Source: Firmicutes bacterium CAG:534
Lineage (GTDB): Bacteria > Bacillota > Clostridia > Lachnospirales > Lachnospiraceae
Assembly: GCA_000436115.1 (NCBI GenBank)
Contig: FR894536.1
Coordinates: 3,586-67,585 of the forward strand
DNA: 64,000 nt
Reading direction: 5' to 3'
The notes beneath the pieces were generated by a model. That model ran no database searches. It was not told where the DNA came from and saw nothing but the letters and a program-made list of their open reading frames with translations. This document shows positions 34,062 to 43,501 of the stretch, piece by piece. Numbering within the stretch: position 1 is the first letter of the stretch; each line of letters begins with the position of its first letter. Position numbers and translations under genes: made by a program.

Positions 34062-35255
34062 ATGGAATCATATTTGGTATTAAGGGATCTTGCAATTATT
34101 ATAATCGCAGCAAAGCTTTTTGGGATCGTTGCCAGAAAATTAAAAGCGCCTCAGGTAGTAGGTGAGATCATTGCAGGTCTTTTAATAGGGCCCAGCATTT
34201 TAGGTCTTGTGGATCAGACGGATTTTCTTCTTCAGATGGCTGAGATCGGTGTGATCCTTTTAATGTTTTCAGCAGGACTGGAAACAGATTTAAAGGAGCT
34301 GATGAAAACAGGCCCTATTGCAACTTTAATAGCCTGCGCCGGTGTTTTTGTTCCCCTTGTTTTAGGAGCTTTATTTTATATGCTTTATTATGGAATGGCA
34401 CCCTGGGGCTCGGAAGAGTTTTATAAAGCAGTTTTTGTAGGTACGATTTTAACTGCAACCTCTGTCAGTATTACCGTTCAGTCTCTGAAGGAAATGGGAA
34501 AATTGAAAGGAAGGGTCGGAACAACCATATTAAGCGCTGCCATTATCGATGATGTGATCGGCATTATCGTACTGACCTTTGTGATCGGCTTTAAAAATCC
34601 GGATTCCAATCCTGCACAGGTTGTCATCAGTACTGTTTTGTTTTTTGTATTTGCCATTGTGGTTGGCTTCATTTCCTACAAAATATTTAAGATCGTAGAT
34701 AAAAGATATCCTCACACCAGGAGAATTCCGATTGCAGGTCTTGCCTTTTGTTTTTTAATGTCTTACATAGCTGAAAAATATTTTGGCATTGCTGATATTA
34801 CAGGCGCTTATGTTGCCGGAATTATCTTATGCTCTATCAATGATTCCGATTACATTGAAAGAAAGGTAGACATTAATTCCTATATGCTTTTCGGCCCGGT
34901 ATTTTTTGCAAGCATCGGATTAAAAACAAATATTGATAATGTTACAGGCTCTATCCTGCTGTTTTCCCTGGGCTTTGTAGTGGTAGGACTTGTGGGAAAG
35001 ATAGTAGGCTGCGGACTTGTCGCAAGATTATGCAAATTTAACGCACACGATTCCTTAAAGATCGGCGTGGGAATGATGACCAGAGGAGAGGTTGCCCTGA
35101 TCGTGGCACAAAAGGGACTTTCTGTGGGATTGTTAGAGCCGGTATATTTTACATCAGTTATTTTATTGATCATTGTTTCTTCCATTTCAACGCCGATTCT
35201 TTTGAAGATCTTATATTCAAAGGATAAAGAGCCGGAAAAAGTATCTGTAAATTGA
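34062..35255 (+). CDS. Cation:proton antiporter, CPA2 (KefB/NapA-like)
   Basis: A 397-residue membrane protein with about 12-13 hydrophobic segments and no C-terminal RCK domain. Family text: APQVVGEIIAGLLIGPSIL near residues 29-47, EIGVILLMFSAGLETDL, and the paired aspartates in LSAAIIDDVIGIIVL (about 160), typical of electrogenic Na+/H+ antiporters of the NapA group. It should exchange Na+ or K+ for protons across the membrane. GGAAAGGATGG precedes the ATG. It is just downstream of the gyrA terminator and overlaps the open frame of the following regulator only within that gene's unused upstream extension. Confidence 0.88.
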   Translation: MESYLVLRDLAIIIIAAKLFGIVARKLKAPQVVGEIIAGLLIGPSILGLVDQTDFLLQMAEIGVILLMFSAGLETDLKELMKTGPIATLIACAGVFVPLVLGALFYMLYYGMAPWGSEEFYKAVFVGTILTATSVSITVQSLKEMGKLKGRVGTTILSAAIIDDVIGIIVLTFVIGFKNPDSNPAQVVISTVLFFVFAIVVGFISYKIFKIVDKRYPHTRRIPIAGLAFCFLMSYIAEKYFGIADITGAYVAGIILCSINDSDYIERKVDINSYMLFGPVFFASIGLKTNIDNVTGSILLFSLGFVVVGLVGKIVGCGLVARLCKFNAHDSLKIGVGMMTRGEVALIVAQKGLSVGLLEPVYFTSVILLIIVSSISTPILLKILYSKDKEPEKVSVN

Positions 35256-35263
35256 GGATGATC

Positions 35264-36370
35264 ATGCAGCAAAAAGAATTAAAATACAGTAAGCTGATGG
35301 AAGATTTAAAAAAGAAGATCCTGGAAGGGCAGATTAAAGCCGGAGATAAGCTTCCGTCAGAGAATGAATTATCTGTGTCATATCAGATCAGCCGTCAAAC
35401 TGTAAGAAAAGCCCTTTCTCTTTTACAAAACGAAGGGTATGTTCTTGCTGAACATGGAAGAGGAACTTTCTGTACTGTTCCTGCCCATCATAAGGGAAAT
35501 TCCAAAAATATTGCTGTGATCACTACCTATCTATCTGATTATATTTTTCCAAGAGTGATACAGGGGATTGATTCTGTCTTAACAGAAGAAGGGTACAGCA
35601 TTATTTTAAAAAATACAAGAAATTCAAGAAGCCGTGAGGCTTCTTTTCTGGAAGAGATTTTATCCAAAGATATAGACGGAGTGATCATAGAGCCAAGTAA
35701 GAGTCAGATTTACTGTAAGCATATCAATTTGTATGAAAAACTGGAGGAATATGGAATTCCTTATGTATTTATACAGGGCTGCTTTTCTCAACTGGAAAAG
35801 AAGCCTCATGTGTTAATGGATGACTGCCAGGGCGGTTACCTGATCACAAAACATCTCATTGAAACGGGACATAAGCATATAGTAGGGATTTTTAAATCTG
35901 ATGATGTACAGGGACAAAACAGGCATAAAGGGTATGTAAAAGCGCTGCAGGAATTTGGGATCCCTTATGATCCGGACAAGGTCATCTGGTTTTATACGGA
36001 AGACAGAGTGATTCATCCTTATGACAGCATCAGAAAAATGGTTTCACAAAACTGTTTCATAGATGGGATTGTCTGCTATAATGACCAGATTGCCATGAAG
36101 GTCATACAGGCGCTTTATGATGAAGGCATTAAAGTTCCCGAGCAGATTTCCGTAACAGGTTATGATAATTCTTATATGGCAAACAGTAATGGACTCCGCC
36201 TTACCACTATTTTGCATCCACAGGAAAAGCTTGGGGAAATGGCAGCAGACTTATTGCTTTCCATTATTCAAAACGGATCGGACAAAAATATCAATAAAAA
36301 TATTTTAATTGAACCTGAGCTTGTGATCGGAAATTCCTGTGAAGACAGAAATAAAAAAAACAACTTGTAA
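35264..36370 (+). CDS. araR: GntR/LacI-hybrid repressor, AraR type
   Basis: A 368-residue regulator. The N-terminal GntR winged helix reads KLPSENELSVSYQISRQTVR and KALSLLQNEGYVLAEHGRGTF (about residues 30-75). It is followed by a LacI/GalR-type sugar-binding domain (NIAVITTYLSDYIFPRVIQG to the end). This fusion is that of AraR, the L-arabinose repressor of Firmicutes. The ATG at 35264 has GAGGATGATC upstream. It immediately precedes araA, and a perfect inverted repeat overlapping its stop codon is the likely operator. Binding of L-arabinose should release it (inference from family). Confidence 0.9.
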   Translation: MQQKELKYSKLMEDLKKKILEGQIKAGDKLPSENELSVSYQISRQTVRKALSLLQNEGYVLAEHGRGTFCTVPAHHKGNSKNIAVITTYLSDYIFPRVIQGIDSVLTEEGYSIILKNTRNSRSREASFLEEILSKDIDGVIIEPSKSQIYCKHINLYEKLEEYGIPYVFIQGCFSQLEKKPHVLMDDCQGGYLITKHLIETGHKHIVGIFKSDDVQGQNRHKGYVKALQEFGIPYDPDKVIWFYTEDRVIHPYDSIRKMVSQNCFIDGIVCYNDQIAMKVIQALYDEGIKVPEQISVTGYDNSYMANSNGLRLTTILHPQEKLGEMAADLLLSIIQNGSDKNINKNILIEPELVIGNSCEDRNKKNNL

Positions 36371-36387
36371 CGTTGACAATACAAGTT
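36362..36387 (+). promoter_or_regulatory. Probable AraR operator overlapping a -35 element before araA
   Basis: AACTTGTA (36362-36369) and TACAAGTT (36380-36387) form a perfect 8-base inverted repeat with a 10-base spacer. A perfect TTGACA (36373-36378) lies in the spacer, so a bound repressor would block RNA polymerase. The TTGTA half-sites resemble those of Bacillus AraR boxes. The -10 is not clear. Confidence 0.65.
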
Positions 36388-36430
36388 ATACCATGAAAGT
36401 AACATATCTTATTTTCAAGGAGGGCTTGTC

Positions 36431-37927
36431 ATGTTACAGAAAAAGAAGTATCAGTTTTGGTTTTGTACCGGTTCACAGGATCTTTATGGGGAGGAATGTT
36501 TAAATAAGGTTGCGGAGCATTCCAGAAAAATCGTAGAGGAATTAAACAAATCCGGGATTTTACCTTATGAGATCATATGGAAGCCTACACTGATCACCAG
36601 TGAATTGATCCGCAAAACATTTAACGAAGCTAATCTGGATGAAAGCTGTGCAGGAATTATTACCTGGATGCATACCTTTTCACCTGCAAAATCATGGATC
36701 ATAGGTCTTCAGGAATACAGAAAGCCTCTTCTTCATTTACATACACAGTTTAATGAGGAGCTTCCCTACGATACCATTGACATGGATTTTATGAATGAAA
36801 ATCAGTCTGCACATGGGGACAGGGAGTACGGACATATGGTGACCAGAATGCGCATGGAGCGCAAGGTTGTGGTTGGCCATTTTTCAGATGTGATCGTTAT
36901 GGGAAAGATCGCATCCTGGATGAGGACGGCTGTTGGTATTGTGGAAAGCAGCCATATCCGCGTGATGCGTGTAGCTGATAATATGCGCAATGTTGCTGTA
37001 ACAGAGGGCGACAAGGTAGAAGCACAGATCAAATTCGGCTGGGAGGTAGATGCGTATCCTGTAAACGAGATCGCAGCCTGTGTGGATTCCGTTTCCGCAT
37101 CTGATGTAAATGCGCTTGTAGATGAATATTATGAGAAGTATGATATTCTTCTGGAGGGAAGGGATCCGGAGGAATTTAGAAAGCATGTTGCCGTTCAGGC
37201 ACAGATAGAGCTTGGTTTTGAAAGATTTCTGGATGAAAAGAATTATCAGGCCATTGTTACCCACTTTGGAGATCTTGGAGGCTTAAAGCAGCTTCCCGGG
37301 CTTGCCATCCAAAGGTTAATGGAAAAAGGCTACGGATTTGGTGCGGAGGGCGACTGGAAGGTTGCAGCCATGGTCCGTCTGATGAAGATTATGACAGGAG
37401 ATCTGAAAAATCCAAAGGGTACTTCCATGCTTGAAGATTATACCTATAACCTGGTGAAAGGGAAAGAAGGGATCCTGGAAGCGCACATGCTGGAAATCTG
37501 CCCTTCCATTGCAGACGGGCCCATCAGCATTAAATGTCAGCCGCTGAGCATGGGGCAGCGTGAGGATCCTGCAAGACTTGTATTTACTTCAAAAGAGGGA
37601 AGAGGAATTGCAGTTTCCCTTATTGATCTCGGAAATCGCTTCCGCCTGATTATTAATGATGTAAACTGCAAGAAGGTTGAAAAACCGATGCCAAAGTTAC
37701 CGGTTGCAACCAATTTCTGGACTCCGGAGCCGGATCTTTATACAGGTGCAGAAGCCTGGATTTTAGCAGGCGGCGCCCATCACACGGCATTCAGCTATGA
37801 CCTGACCGCAGAGCAGATGGGAGATTTTGCAGCAGCAATGGGAATAGAGGCTGTTTATATTGATCATGATACCAAAATCAGAGATTTTAAGAAGGATCTG
37901 ATGCTTGGAGAATTATTTTATAAATAA
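36431..37927 (+). CDS. araA: L-arabinose isomerase
   Basis: A 498-residue Mn-dependent isomerase converting L-arabinose to L-ribulose. Family text: FWFCTGSQDLYGEECLNKV at the start, IITWMHTFSPAKSWIIGL near residue 77, LLHLHTQFNEELPYDTIDMD near 100, and HHTAFSYDLTAEQMGDFAAA at the end. Length matches E. coli AraA (500). GGAGGGCTTGTC precedes the ATG. First gene of the araA-kinase-araD operon, 60 bases after the repressor gene. Confidence 0.97.
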   Translation: MLQKKKYQFWFCTGSQDLYGEECLNKVAEHSRKIVEELNKSGILPYEIIWKPTLITSELIRKTFNEANLDESCAGIITWMHTFSPAKSWIIGLQEYRKPLLHLHTQFNEELPYDTIDMDFMNENQSAHGDREYGHMVTRMRMERKVVVGHFSDVIVMGKIASWMRTAVGIVESSHIRVMRVADNMRNVAVTEGDKVEAQIKFGWEVDAYPVNEIAACVDSVSASDVNALVDEYYEKYDILLEGRDPEEFRKHVAVQAQIELGFERFLDEKNYQAIVTHFGDLGGLKQLPGLAIQRLMEKGYGFGAEGDWKVAAMVRLMKIMTGDLKNPKGTSMLEDYTYNLVKGKEGILEAHMLEICPSIADGPISIKCQPLSMGQREDPARLVFTSKEGRGIAVSLIDLGNRFRLIINDVNCKKVEKPMPKLPVATNFWTPEPDLYTGAEAWILAGGAHHTAFSYDLTAEQMGDFAAAMGIEAVYIDHDTKIRDFKKDLMLGELFYK

Positions 37928-37941
37928 GGAGGTATAGTGGC

Positions 37942-39534
37942 ATGGATGTAAAAAACTTATTGGAAGAGGGAAAAGGAATTCTTGGTATTGAATTTGGATC
38001 TACCAGGATAAAAGCAGTATTAATTGATGAAAAGGGCACTCCGTTAGCTTCAGGAAGCCACGAATGGGAAAACAGACTGACAGACGGTATCTGGACTTAT
38101 ACTCTGGATGATATCTGGAGCGGTCTGGCAGATTGTTATGCTGATCTTGCGTCTGATGTGAAAAAAAAGTACGATGTTGTTTTAAAGAAATTTGCTTCTA
38201 TCGGATTTTCTGCCATGATGCACGGATACCTTGCATTTGACAAGGAAGGAGAGCTTTTGGTTCCTTTTAGAACATGGAGGAATACCATTACGGAAGAGGC
38301 GGCTGCAAAGCTGACAGAGGTTTTTCAGTATAATATTCCGCAAAGATGGAGCATTGCACATTTATACCAGGCCATTTTAAAGAAAGAGGAGCATGTAGCA
38401 AAGATTGATTTTCTTACCACTCTTGCAGGGTATGTTCACTGGAAGCTGACAGGAGAAAAGGTTCTGGGTGTAGGGGATGCATCCGGTATGTTCCCCATTG
38501 ATTGTAAAAGTGGAAACTATGATCAGAATATGATCCGGAAATTTGACGAGCTGACAGAGCCCTGCGGCTATGGCTGGAAGCTGTCGGATATTCTGCCAAA
38601 GGTTTTATCTGCAGGGGAAAATGCAGGTACCTTAACGCCGGAAGGAGCAAAGCTTCTTGACGTAAGCGGAAATCTGGAGGCCGGAATTTTGCTTTGTCCT
38701 CCGGAGGGAGATGCAGGAACCGGTATGGTAGCTACAAACAGTGTGGGCGTCAGAACCGGTAATGTTTCTGCGGGAACCAGTGTATTTGCCATGGTAGTTC
38801 TGGAAAAAGAGCTTTCCAAAGTTTATCCGGAAATCGATCTGGTTACTACGCCGGATGGGGCGCTTGTGGCTATGGTTCACTGTAATAACTGTACTTCAGA
38901 TTTAAATGCCTGGGTCAATCTGTTTGATGAATTTGCAAAAAGCATTGGAGCAGCTATCGACAAAAATCAATTATTTTCCGTGCTTTATCATAAAGCGCTG
39001 GAAGGAGATGCAGATTGCGGCGGCCTGATCTCCTACAACTATTTTTCGGGAGAACCCGTAACCGGCTTTGATGAAGGAGCGCCTTTGTTTGTGCGTAAAG
39101 CGGATCAGACCTTTAACCTTGCCAATTTTATGAGAACACATTTATATTCTTCCCTGGCAGCTTTAAAAGCCGGACTGGATCTTTTGTTTAAGGAAGAGGA
39201 TGTTAAGGTAGACGAGATGTTTGGCCATGGCGGTTTATTTAAGACGAAAGGCGTAGGACAGAGAATTGCCGCGGCAGCCATGAATACTCCGGTTTCCGTA
39301 ATGGAGACAGCCGGAGAAGGAGGAGCCTGGGGAATTGCCCTTCTGGCATCCTATATGCAGAACAAGGAAGAAGGAGAGGAGCTTCAGGACTTTTTAAATC
39401 ACAAGATTTTTGCGGGACAAAAGGGAGAAAAGCTTCTGCCTGTAAAAGAGGATGTGGAAGGCTTTGATCAGTTTATGATCCGTTACAAAAAAGGACTTGC
39501 CATTGAGCACGCAGCAGTAGATGCATTGAAATAA
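37942..39534 (+). CDS. araB: FGGY-family sugar kinase, probable L-ribulokinase
   Basis: A 530-residue kinase with two actin-like domains: GIEFGSTRIKAVLIDEKG near residue 13 and GEGGAWGIALLASY near 450 are the ATP/sugar-binding signatures. It is not a close match to E. coli AraB by eye and could be labelled xylulokinase-like. Position between araA and araD makes phosphorylation of L-ribulose the likely role. GGAGG lies before the ATG, 14 bases after araA. The kinase family is certain; the substrate is inferred from context. Confidence 0.85.
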   Translation: MDVKNLLEEGKGILGIEFGSTRIKAVLIDEKGTPLASGSHEWENRLTDGIWTYTLDDIWSGLADCYADLASDVKKKYDVVLKKFASIGFSAMMHGYLAFDKEGELLVPFRTWRNTITEEAAAKLTEVFQYNIPQRWSIAHLYQAILKKEEHVAKIDFLTTLAGYVHWKLTGEKVLGVGDASGMFPIDCKSGNYDQNMIRKFDELTEPCGYGWKLSDILPKVLSAGENAGTLTPEGAKLLDVSGNLEAGILLCPPEGDAGTGMVATNSVGVRTGNVSAGTSVFAMVVLEKELSKVYPEIDLVTTPDGALVAMVHCNNCTSDLNAWVNLFDEFAKSIGAAIDKNQLFSVLYHKALEGDADCGGLISYNYFSGEPVTGFDEGAPLFVRKADQTFNLANFMRTHLYSSLAALKAGLDLLFKEEDVKVDEMFGHGGLFKTKGVGQRIAAAAMNTPVSVMETAGEGGAWGIALLASYMQNKEEGEELQDFLNHKIFAGQKGEKLLPVKEDVEGFDQFMIRYKKGLAIEHAAVDALK

Positions 39535-39552
39535 CTGCGGAATGGAGGAAAA

Positions 39553-40245
39553 ATGCTGGAAGAATTAAAGAAAAAAGTATATGAAGCAAATATGGAGCTT
39601 CCAAAATACGGACTTGTTACTTTTACCTGGGGAAATGTCAGCGGCATTGACCAGGAAACCGGCTTGTTTGTGATTAAACCAAGCGGTGTGGACTATGATA
39701 AAATGAAACCGGAAGACATGGTAGTGATGGATCTTCTGGGAAATAAGGTGGAAGGACATTATAAGCCGTCCTCTGATACACCTACCCACCTTGAGCTTTA
39801 TAAAGCGTTTCCTCAGATTGGCGGTATTGTCCACACGCATTCTTCCTATGCCACAAGCTGGGCACAGGCCGGAAGAAGCATTCCCTGTTATGGAACTACC
39901 CATGCGGATTATATTTACGGAGAGGTTCCCTGCCTCCGCTGCCTGACAAAGGAAGAAATTGACGAGGCCTATGAAGAAAATACGGGACATCTGATCGTAA
40001 ATGAATTTAAGCGTATGAACAAGGATATTATGGCGGTTCCCGCTGTTTTATGCAAAAATCACGGCCCCTTTGCCTGGGGAAAGGATCCTTTTGAAGCTGT
40101 CCACAATGCAGTGGTGCTGGAGGAGGTTGCAAAAATGGCTTACCGTACGGAAACCATTAATCCAAAGGTTGCGCCTGCGCCCATGGAGCTTCAGGATAAG
40201 CATTATTTCAGAAAGCATGGGGCAAACGCTTATTACGGACAATAG
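39553..40245 (+). CDS. araD: L-ribulose-5-phosphate 4-epimerase
   Basis: A 230-residue zinc enzyme of the class II aldolase/epimerase fold, converting L-ribulose-5-P to D-xylulose-5-P. Metal-binding residues are seen in GGIVHTHSSYATSWAQAG (His at about 95 and 97) and in the later NHGPFAWGKDPFEAVHNAV. TTHADYIYGEVPC and the C-terminal KHYFRKHGANAYYGQ are typical. It completes the arabinose pathway and follows the kinase gene by 18 bases. Confidence 0.96.
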   Translation: MLEELKKKVYEANMELPKYGLVTFTWGNVSGIDQETGLFVIKPSGVDYDKMKPEDMVVMDLLGNKVEGHYKPSSDTPTHLELYKAFPQIGGIVHTHSSYATSWAQAGRSIPCYGTTHADYIYGEVPCLRCLTKEEIDEAYEENTGHLIVNEFKRMNKDIMAVPAVLCKNHGPFAWGKDPFEAVHNAVVLEEVAKMAYRTETINPKVAPAPMELQDKHYFRKHGANAYYGQ

Positions 40246-40267
40246 TTTGTAGTATAGGGTATGGGTT

Positions 40268-41887
40268 ATGTTAAAAATATTTTTGGTAGAAGATGAATTC
40301 GTGATACGGGAAGGTATCAAGAATAATATTGATTGGAAAGCAAACGGATATGAATTTTGTGGGGAAGCCAGTGATGGAGAGCTGGCTTTTCCCATTATTC
40401 AAAAAACGAAACCGGATATTGTGATTACTGACATCAGAATGCCCTTTATGGATGGACTGGAGCTTAGCCGGTTAATAAAAAAGGAGCTGCCTTTAACAGA
40501 AATTATTATTTTATCCGGATATGAAGAATTTGAATATGCAAAAGAAGCCATTAAGATTGGGGTAAGTCAGTATTTATGTAAGCCTATCAGTGGAGAAGAG
40601 CTTCTGAAGGAAATTAATCTTTTAGCTGACAAAATTACGGAAAAGCGCAAGGAGCAGGAAATAAAGGAAAAGTATATCAGGGAAGTGGAAGAAAATTTCA
40701 TTGAGGAAAAAAGAAACTTCTTTCAATATCTGGTTACAGGTACAAAATCAATTTCCGAGCTTTTGGAAATCGCAAAAAAAATTCATATTGATCTGTCGTC
40801 TATTTGGTATAACATTATTTTACTAAAAATACAGTCCATGACTCATGCACATGACGAATATTCCGGCAGTATGGTAAAAGTTGAACAAAAACTGAAGGAA
40901 CTGGACGAGGGCGATCATTTTGCGGCTTTTGACAGGAACCTGGAAGGAAAAGCGCTGCTTGTAAAAGCGGATACTGAGGAAGAACTGACCCGGATACAAA
41001 ATGATTACATAAGAAAAATGAAGGATCTACTTGGGGATTATTCTCATGTCCGTTATTTTGCAGGAATAGGAATGCCTGTCAACCGGTTAAGTGAATTACC
41101 GGCATCCTTTGAAAGTGCCAGCCATGCCTTTGCCCATCGTTATCTGACCAGAGAAAGCGGAATTTGGAATTATCAGGATATAGAACAGAAAAAACATCAG
41201 ATAGATGATTTTAATATAGGCAGTGTAAATGCAAAGGAACTTGACAGAAATAAACTTCGTGACTTCTTAAAATTTGGTGATAAAAATGAAGTAGTTTATT
41301 TTGTGGAAGAATATATCAATGATCTTGGAAATAACGCCATGAAATCTAACATGTTTCGGCAGTATCTTGTAATGGATACCTATTTTTGCGTGGTAGATTT
41401 TGTAGTTGACCTGCAGTTTTCTAAGGATGAAATAGAAGTATTCAGTGCTGATTCCGAGATTTTGCAAAATAACGAAAATTCCATGAAATATATGGAACGG
41501 ATTATAAGTAAAGCTCTGGAGTTACGGGAGAAAAGCGCCAGCAACCGTTACGGGGATATTGTAGATGAAGTAATGAAATATATTGAGGAGCATTATGCAC
41601 AGGAAGATTTATCTTTAAATATATTGGCTTCTCACGTTAATTTTTCTCCTAATCATTTAAGCATGGTATTAAGTCAGCAGACAGGACAGACATTTATCAA
41701 ATACCTGACTGATTTCAGAATGAATAAGGCAAAGGAATTGCTTCGCTGTACAGGGAAAAGAAGCAGTGAAATAGGTTTGGAGGTAGGGTATAAGGATCCT
41801 CACTATTTTTCTTTTTTATTTAAAAAGACACAGGGAATGACGCCTACACAATATCGTGGTTTAAAAAGTGCAGAGGGAGAGGGTTAG
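40268..41887 (+). CDS. YesN-type response regulator with AraC DNA-binding domain
   Basis: A 539-residue regulator: receiver domain with Asp55 in IVITDIRMPF, a long middle region (about 130-425), and AraC-type helix-turn-helix at the C-terminus (LSLNILASHVNFSPNHLSMV and GYKDPHYFSFLFKKTQGMT). It is 22 bases after araD and directly precedes its kinase (the kinase TTG start follows this stop without a gap). It likely activates the transporter genes starting at 43.5 kb, in front of which a direct repeat with 21-base periodicity is seen. Confidence 0.93.
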   Translation: MLKIFLVEDEFVIREGIKNNIDWKANGYEFCGEASDGELAFPIIQKTKPDIVITDIRMPFMDGLELSRLIKKELPLTEIIILSGYEEFEYAKEAIKIGVSQYLCKPISGEELLKEINLLADKITEKRKEQEIKEKYIREVEENFIEEKRNFFQYLVTGTKSISELLEIAKKIHIDLSSIWYNIILLKIQSMTHAHDEYSGSMVKVEQKLKELDEGDHFAAFDRNLEGKALLVKADTEEELTRIQNDYIRKMKDLLGDYSHVRYFAGIGMPVNRLSELPASFESASHAFAHRYLTRESGIWNYQDIEQKKHQIDDFNIGSVNAKELDRNKLRDFLKFGDKNEVVYFVEEYINDLGNNAMKSNMFRQYLVMDTYFCVVDFVVDLQFSKDEIEVFSADSEILQNNENSMKYMERIISKALELREKSASNRYGDIVDEVMKYIEEHYAQEDLSLNILASHVNFSPNHLSMVLSQQTGQTFIKYLTDFRMNKAKELLRCTGKRSSEIGLEVGYKDPHYFSFLFKKTQGMTPTQYRGLKSAEGEG

Positions 41888-43348
41888 TTGAAAGAAAAAT
41901 TACGAAAGATATATCACAATTCCACTTTAGCTACCAAAATAAGATATTCCTATCTTTTGCTTCTTATTCCGATAGTTGCATTTCTTATTTTCTGCTTTTG
42001 TAATCTATGGAGCAGTAATCGAAAATATGAGGATATGCTTAATTCTGCCATGGTGGCCAGTGAATTCAGCCTTGATTTCAAAAAGGATTATGATTATGAA
42101 ACTTACCTTTTGATCGTAGAGAATAAGACACTTGATGAATCAAAACTTGGAGAGATGCTGAAGGAAGCAAACCGGATTGTCGACGGGTTAGAGGAGCTTA
42201 CGGATTCCAAGGAAAACCGCAATCGATTGGCCAGTGCCAAGAAATATTTAAATAATCTGCAAATCTATAAAGAGCGTATTGAACAAAATTTGAAGGATGG
42301 AAATAAATATGAGAATAATATTGAAATCTGGGAAAATGATGTTCAGATCGTTACGGCTCTTATGAGGGAAACTATTTTTCAATATATCTATTATGAGATC
42401 AAAGATATTCAAAAGGCGCGTACAGAATACCAGGATTTTTTTATGCAGATGATCCGGTTTTCCATTATTGCATTTGCCCTGATCTTGATCCTTATTACCT
42501 TTCTTTCTTATTATATTCCCCTTAGTATTACACATCCGATCAGAAAATTAAGTGAAGTAACAGATCAGGTTGCAAAGGGAGACCTAACTGTACGGTCTGA
42601 CGTAAGATCAGGTGCGGAGGTCAGTGTACTCAATGATTCTCTTAATACCATGATTGACAAAATAAATGAACTTTTGGAACAGGTAAAAACGGAACAAGGC
42701 AGACTTCGTAAGGCAGAGTTTGAATTATTGCAGTCTCAGATCAATCCGCATTTTCTGTATAATACTCTTGATACCATAGTCTGGCTTGCAGAAGCCGGTG
42801 AACAGAAAAAAGTAGTTGATATGGTAGGCAGTTTGTCTGATTTTTTCAGAACCTCCTTAAATCAGGGAAAGGATATGGTTTCTGTGAAGGAGGAGCTGCA
42901 GCACAGCAGAAGTTATCTGGAAATTCAGCAGGTACGGTATCAGGATATTCTGCAGTATGAAATCCAGGTTCCGGAACCCCTTTTTTGTTATCTGATTCCA
43001 AAGATCACCATTCAGCCTTTAGTGGAAAATGCACTTTATCACGGCATTAAAAATAAACGCGGCATAGGAAAGATCATAATTACCGGAAAAAGAGAAAAAG
43101 ATTATTTTGTTCTGATTGTTGAAGATAATGGGGCAGGTATGAGCAGGGAACGGCTGGAAGCCGTAAGAAAGGGAATGAACCAGAAGTCCCAGACAGAAAA
43201 AGATATTTATGCCCTTTATAATGTGAATGAAAGGATCAGGCTTAATTTTGGACAGAAGTATGGACTTTCCATAGCCAGCGTTTTAGGAGAAGGAACGACT
43301 GTACAGGTAATGCTTCCATTTACCTATCAGGAACGGGAAAATAAATAA
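41888..43348 (+). CDS. YesM-type sensor histidine kinase
   Basis: A 486-residue kinase starting at a TTG (41888) with GGGAGAGGG upstream. TM1 is about residues 21-40, a helical extracellular region covers 44-185 with no recognisable small-ligand fold, and TM2 is about 190-210. HAMP covers 212-265. His288 is in LLQSQINPHFLYNTLD, and the GHKL domain has VENALYHGIKNKRG and EDNGAGMSRE. The mostly helical, short sensor region suggests that it reads a protein partner (a sugar-binding protein) rather than sugar directly; this is inference by analogy to the XylFII-LytS system of Clostridium beijerinckii. Confidence 0.92.
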   Translation: MKEKLRKIYHNSTLATKIRYSYLLLLIPIVAFLIFCFCNLWSSNRKYEDMLNSAMVASEFSLDFKKDYDYETYLLIVENKTLDESKLGEMLKEANRIVDGLEELTDSKENRNRLASAKKYLNNLQIYKERIEQNLKDGNKYENNIEIWENDVQIVTALMRETIFQYIYYEIKDIQKARTEYQDFFMQMIRFSIIAFALILILITFLSYYIPLSITHPIRKLSEVTDQVAKGDLTVRSDVRSGAEVSVLNDSLNTMIDKINELLEQVKTEQGRLRKAEFELLQSQINPHFLYNTLDTIVWLAEAGEQKKVVDMVGSLSDFFRTSLNQGKDMVSVKEELQHSRSYLEIQQVRYQDILQYEIQVPEPLFCYLIPKITIQPLVENALYHGIKNKRGIGKIIITGKREKDYFVLIVEDNGAGMSRERLEAVRKGMNQKSQTEKDIYALYNVNERIRLNFGQKYGLSIASVLGEGTTVQVMLPFTYQERENK

Positions 43349-43377
43349 ACAAACTTCCATCGTAAAAAAACAAACTT
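43349..43377 (+). promoter_or_regulatory. Direct repeat, candidate YesN binding site
   Basis: ACAAACTT occurs at 43349-43356 and 43370-43377, 21 bases apart, two DNA turns on one face. This is typical of AraC-family regulator sites. A TATAAG -10-like element lies at 43446-43451 with a poor -35, as for an activated promoter of the downstream binding-protein gene. Confidence 0.45.
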
Positions 43378-43501
43378 TTTTTCCGGGGAAATAAAAATTT
43401 GAACTTTTAAAAGAGTTATCTGCATGGCTTTTACCTCTGTTTGATTATAAGATAAGGACAACAAATCAATCATCCTTACAAATGTATCGGGAGGTATAAG
43501 A

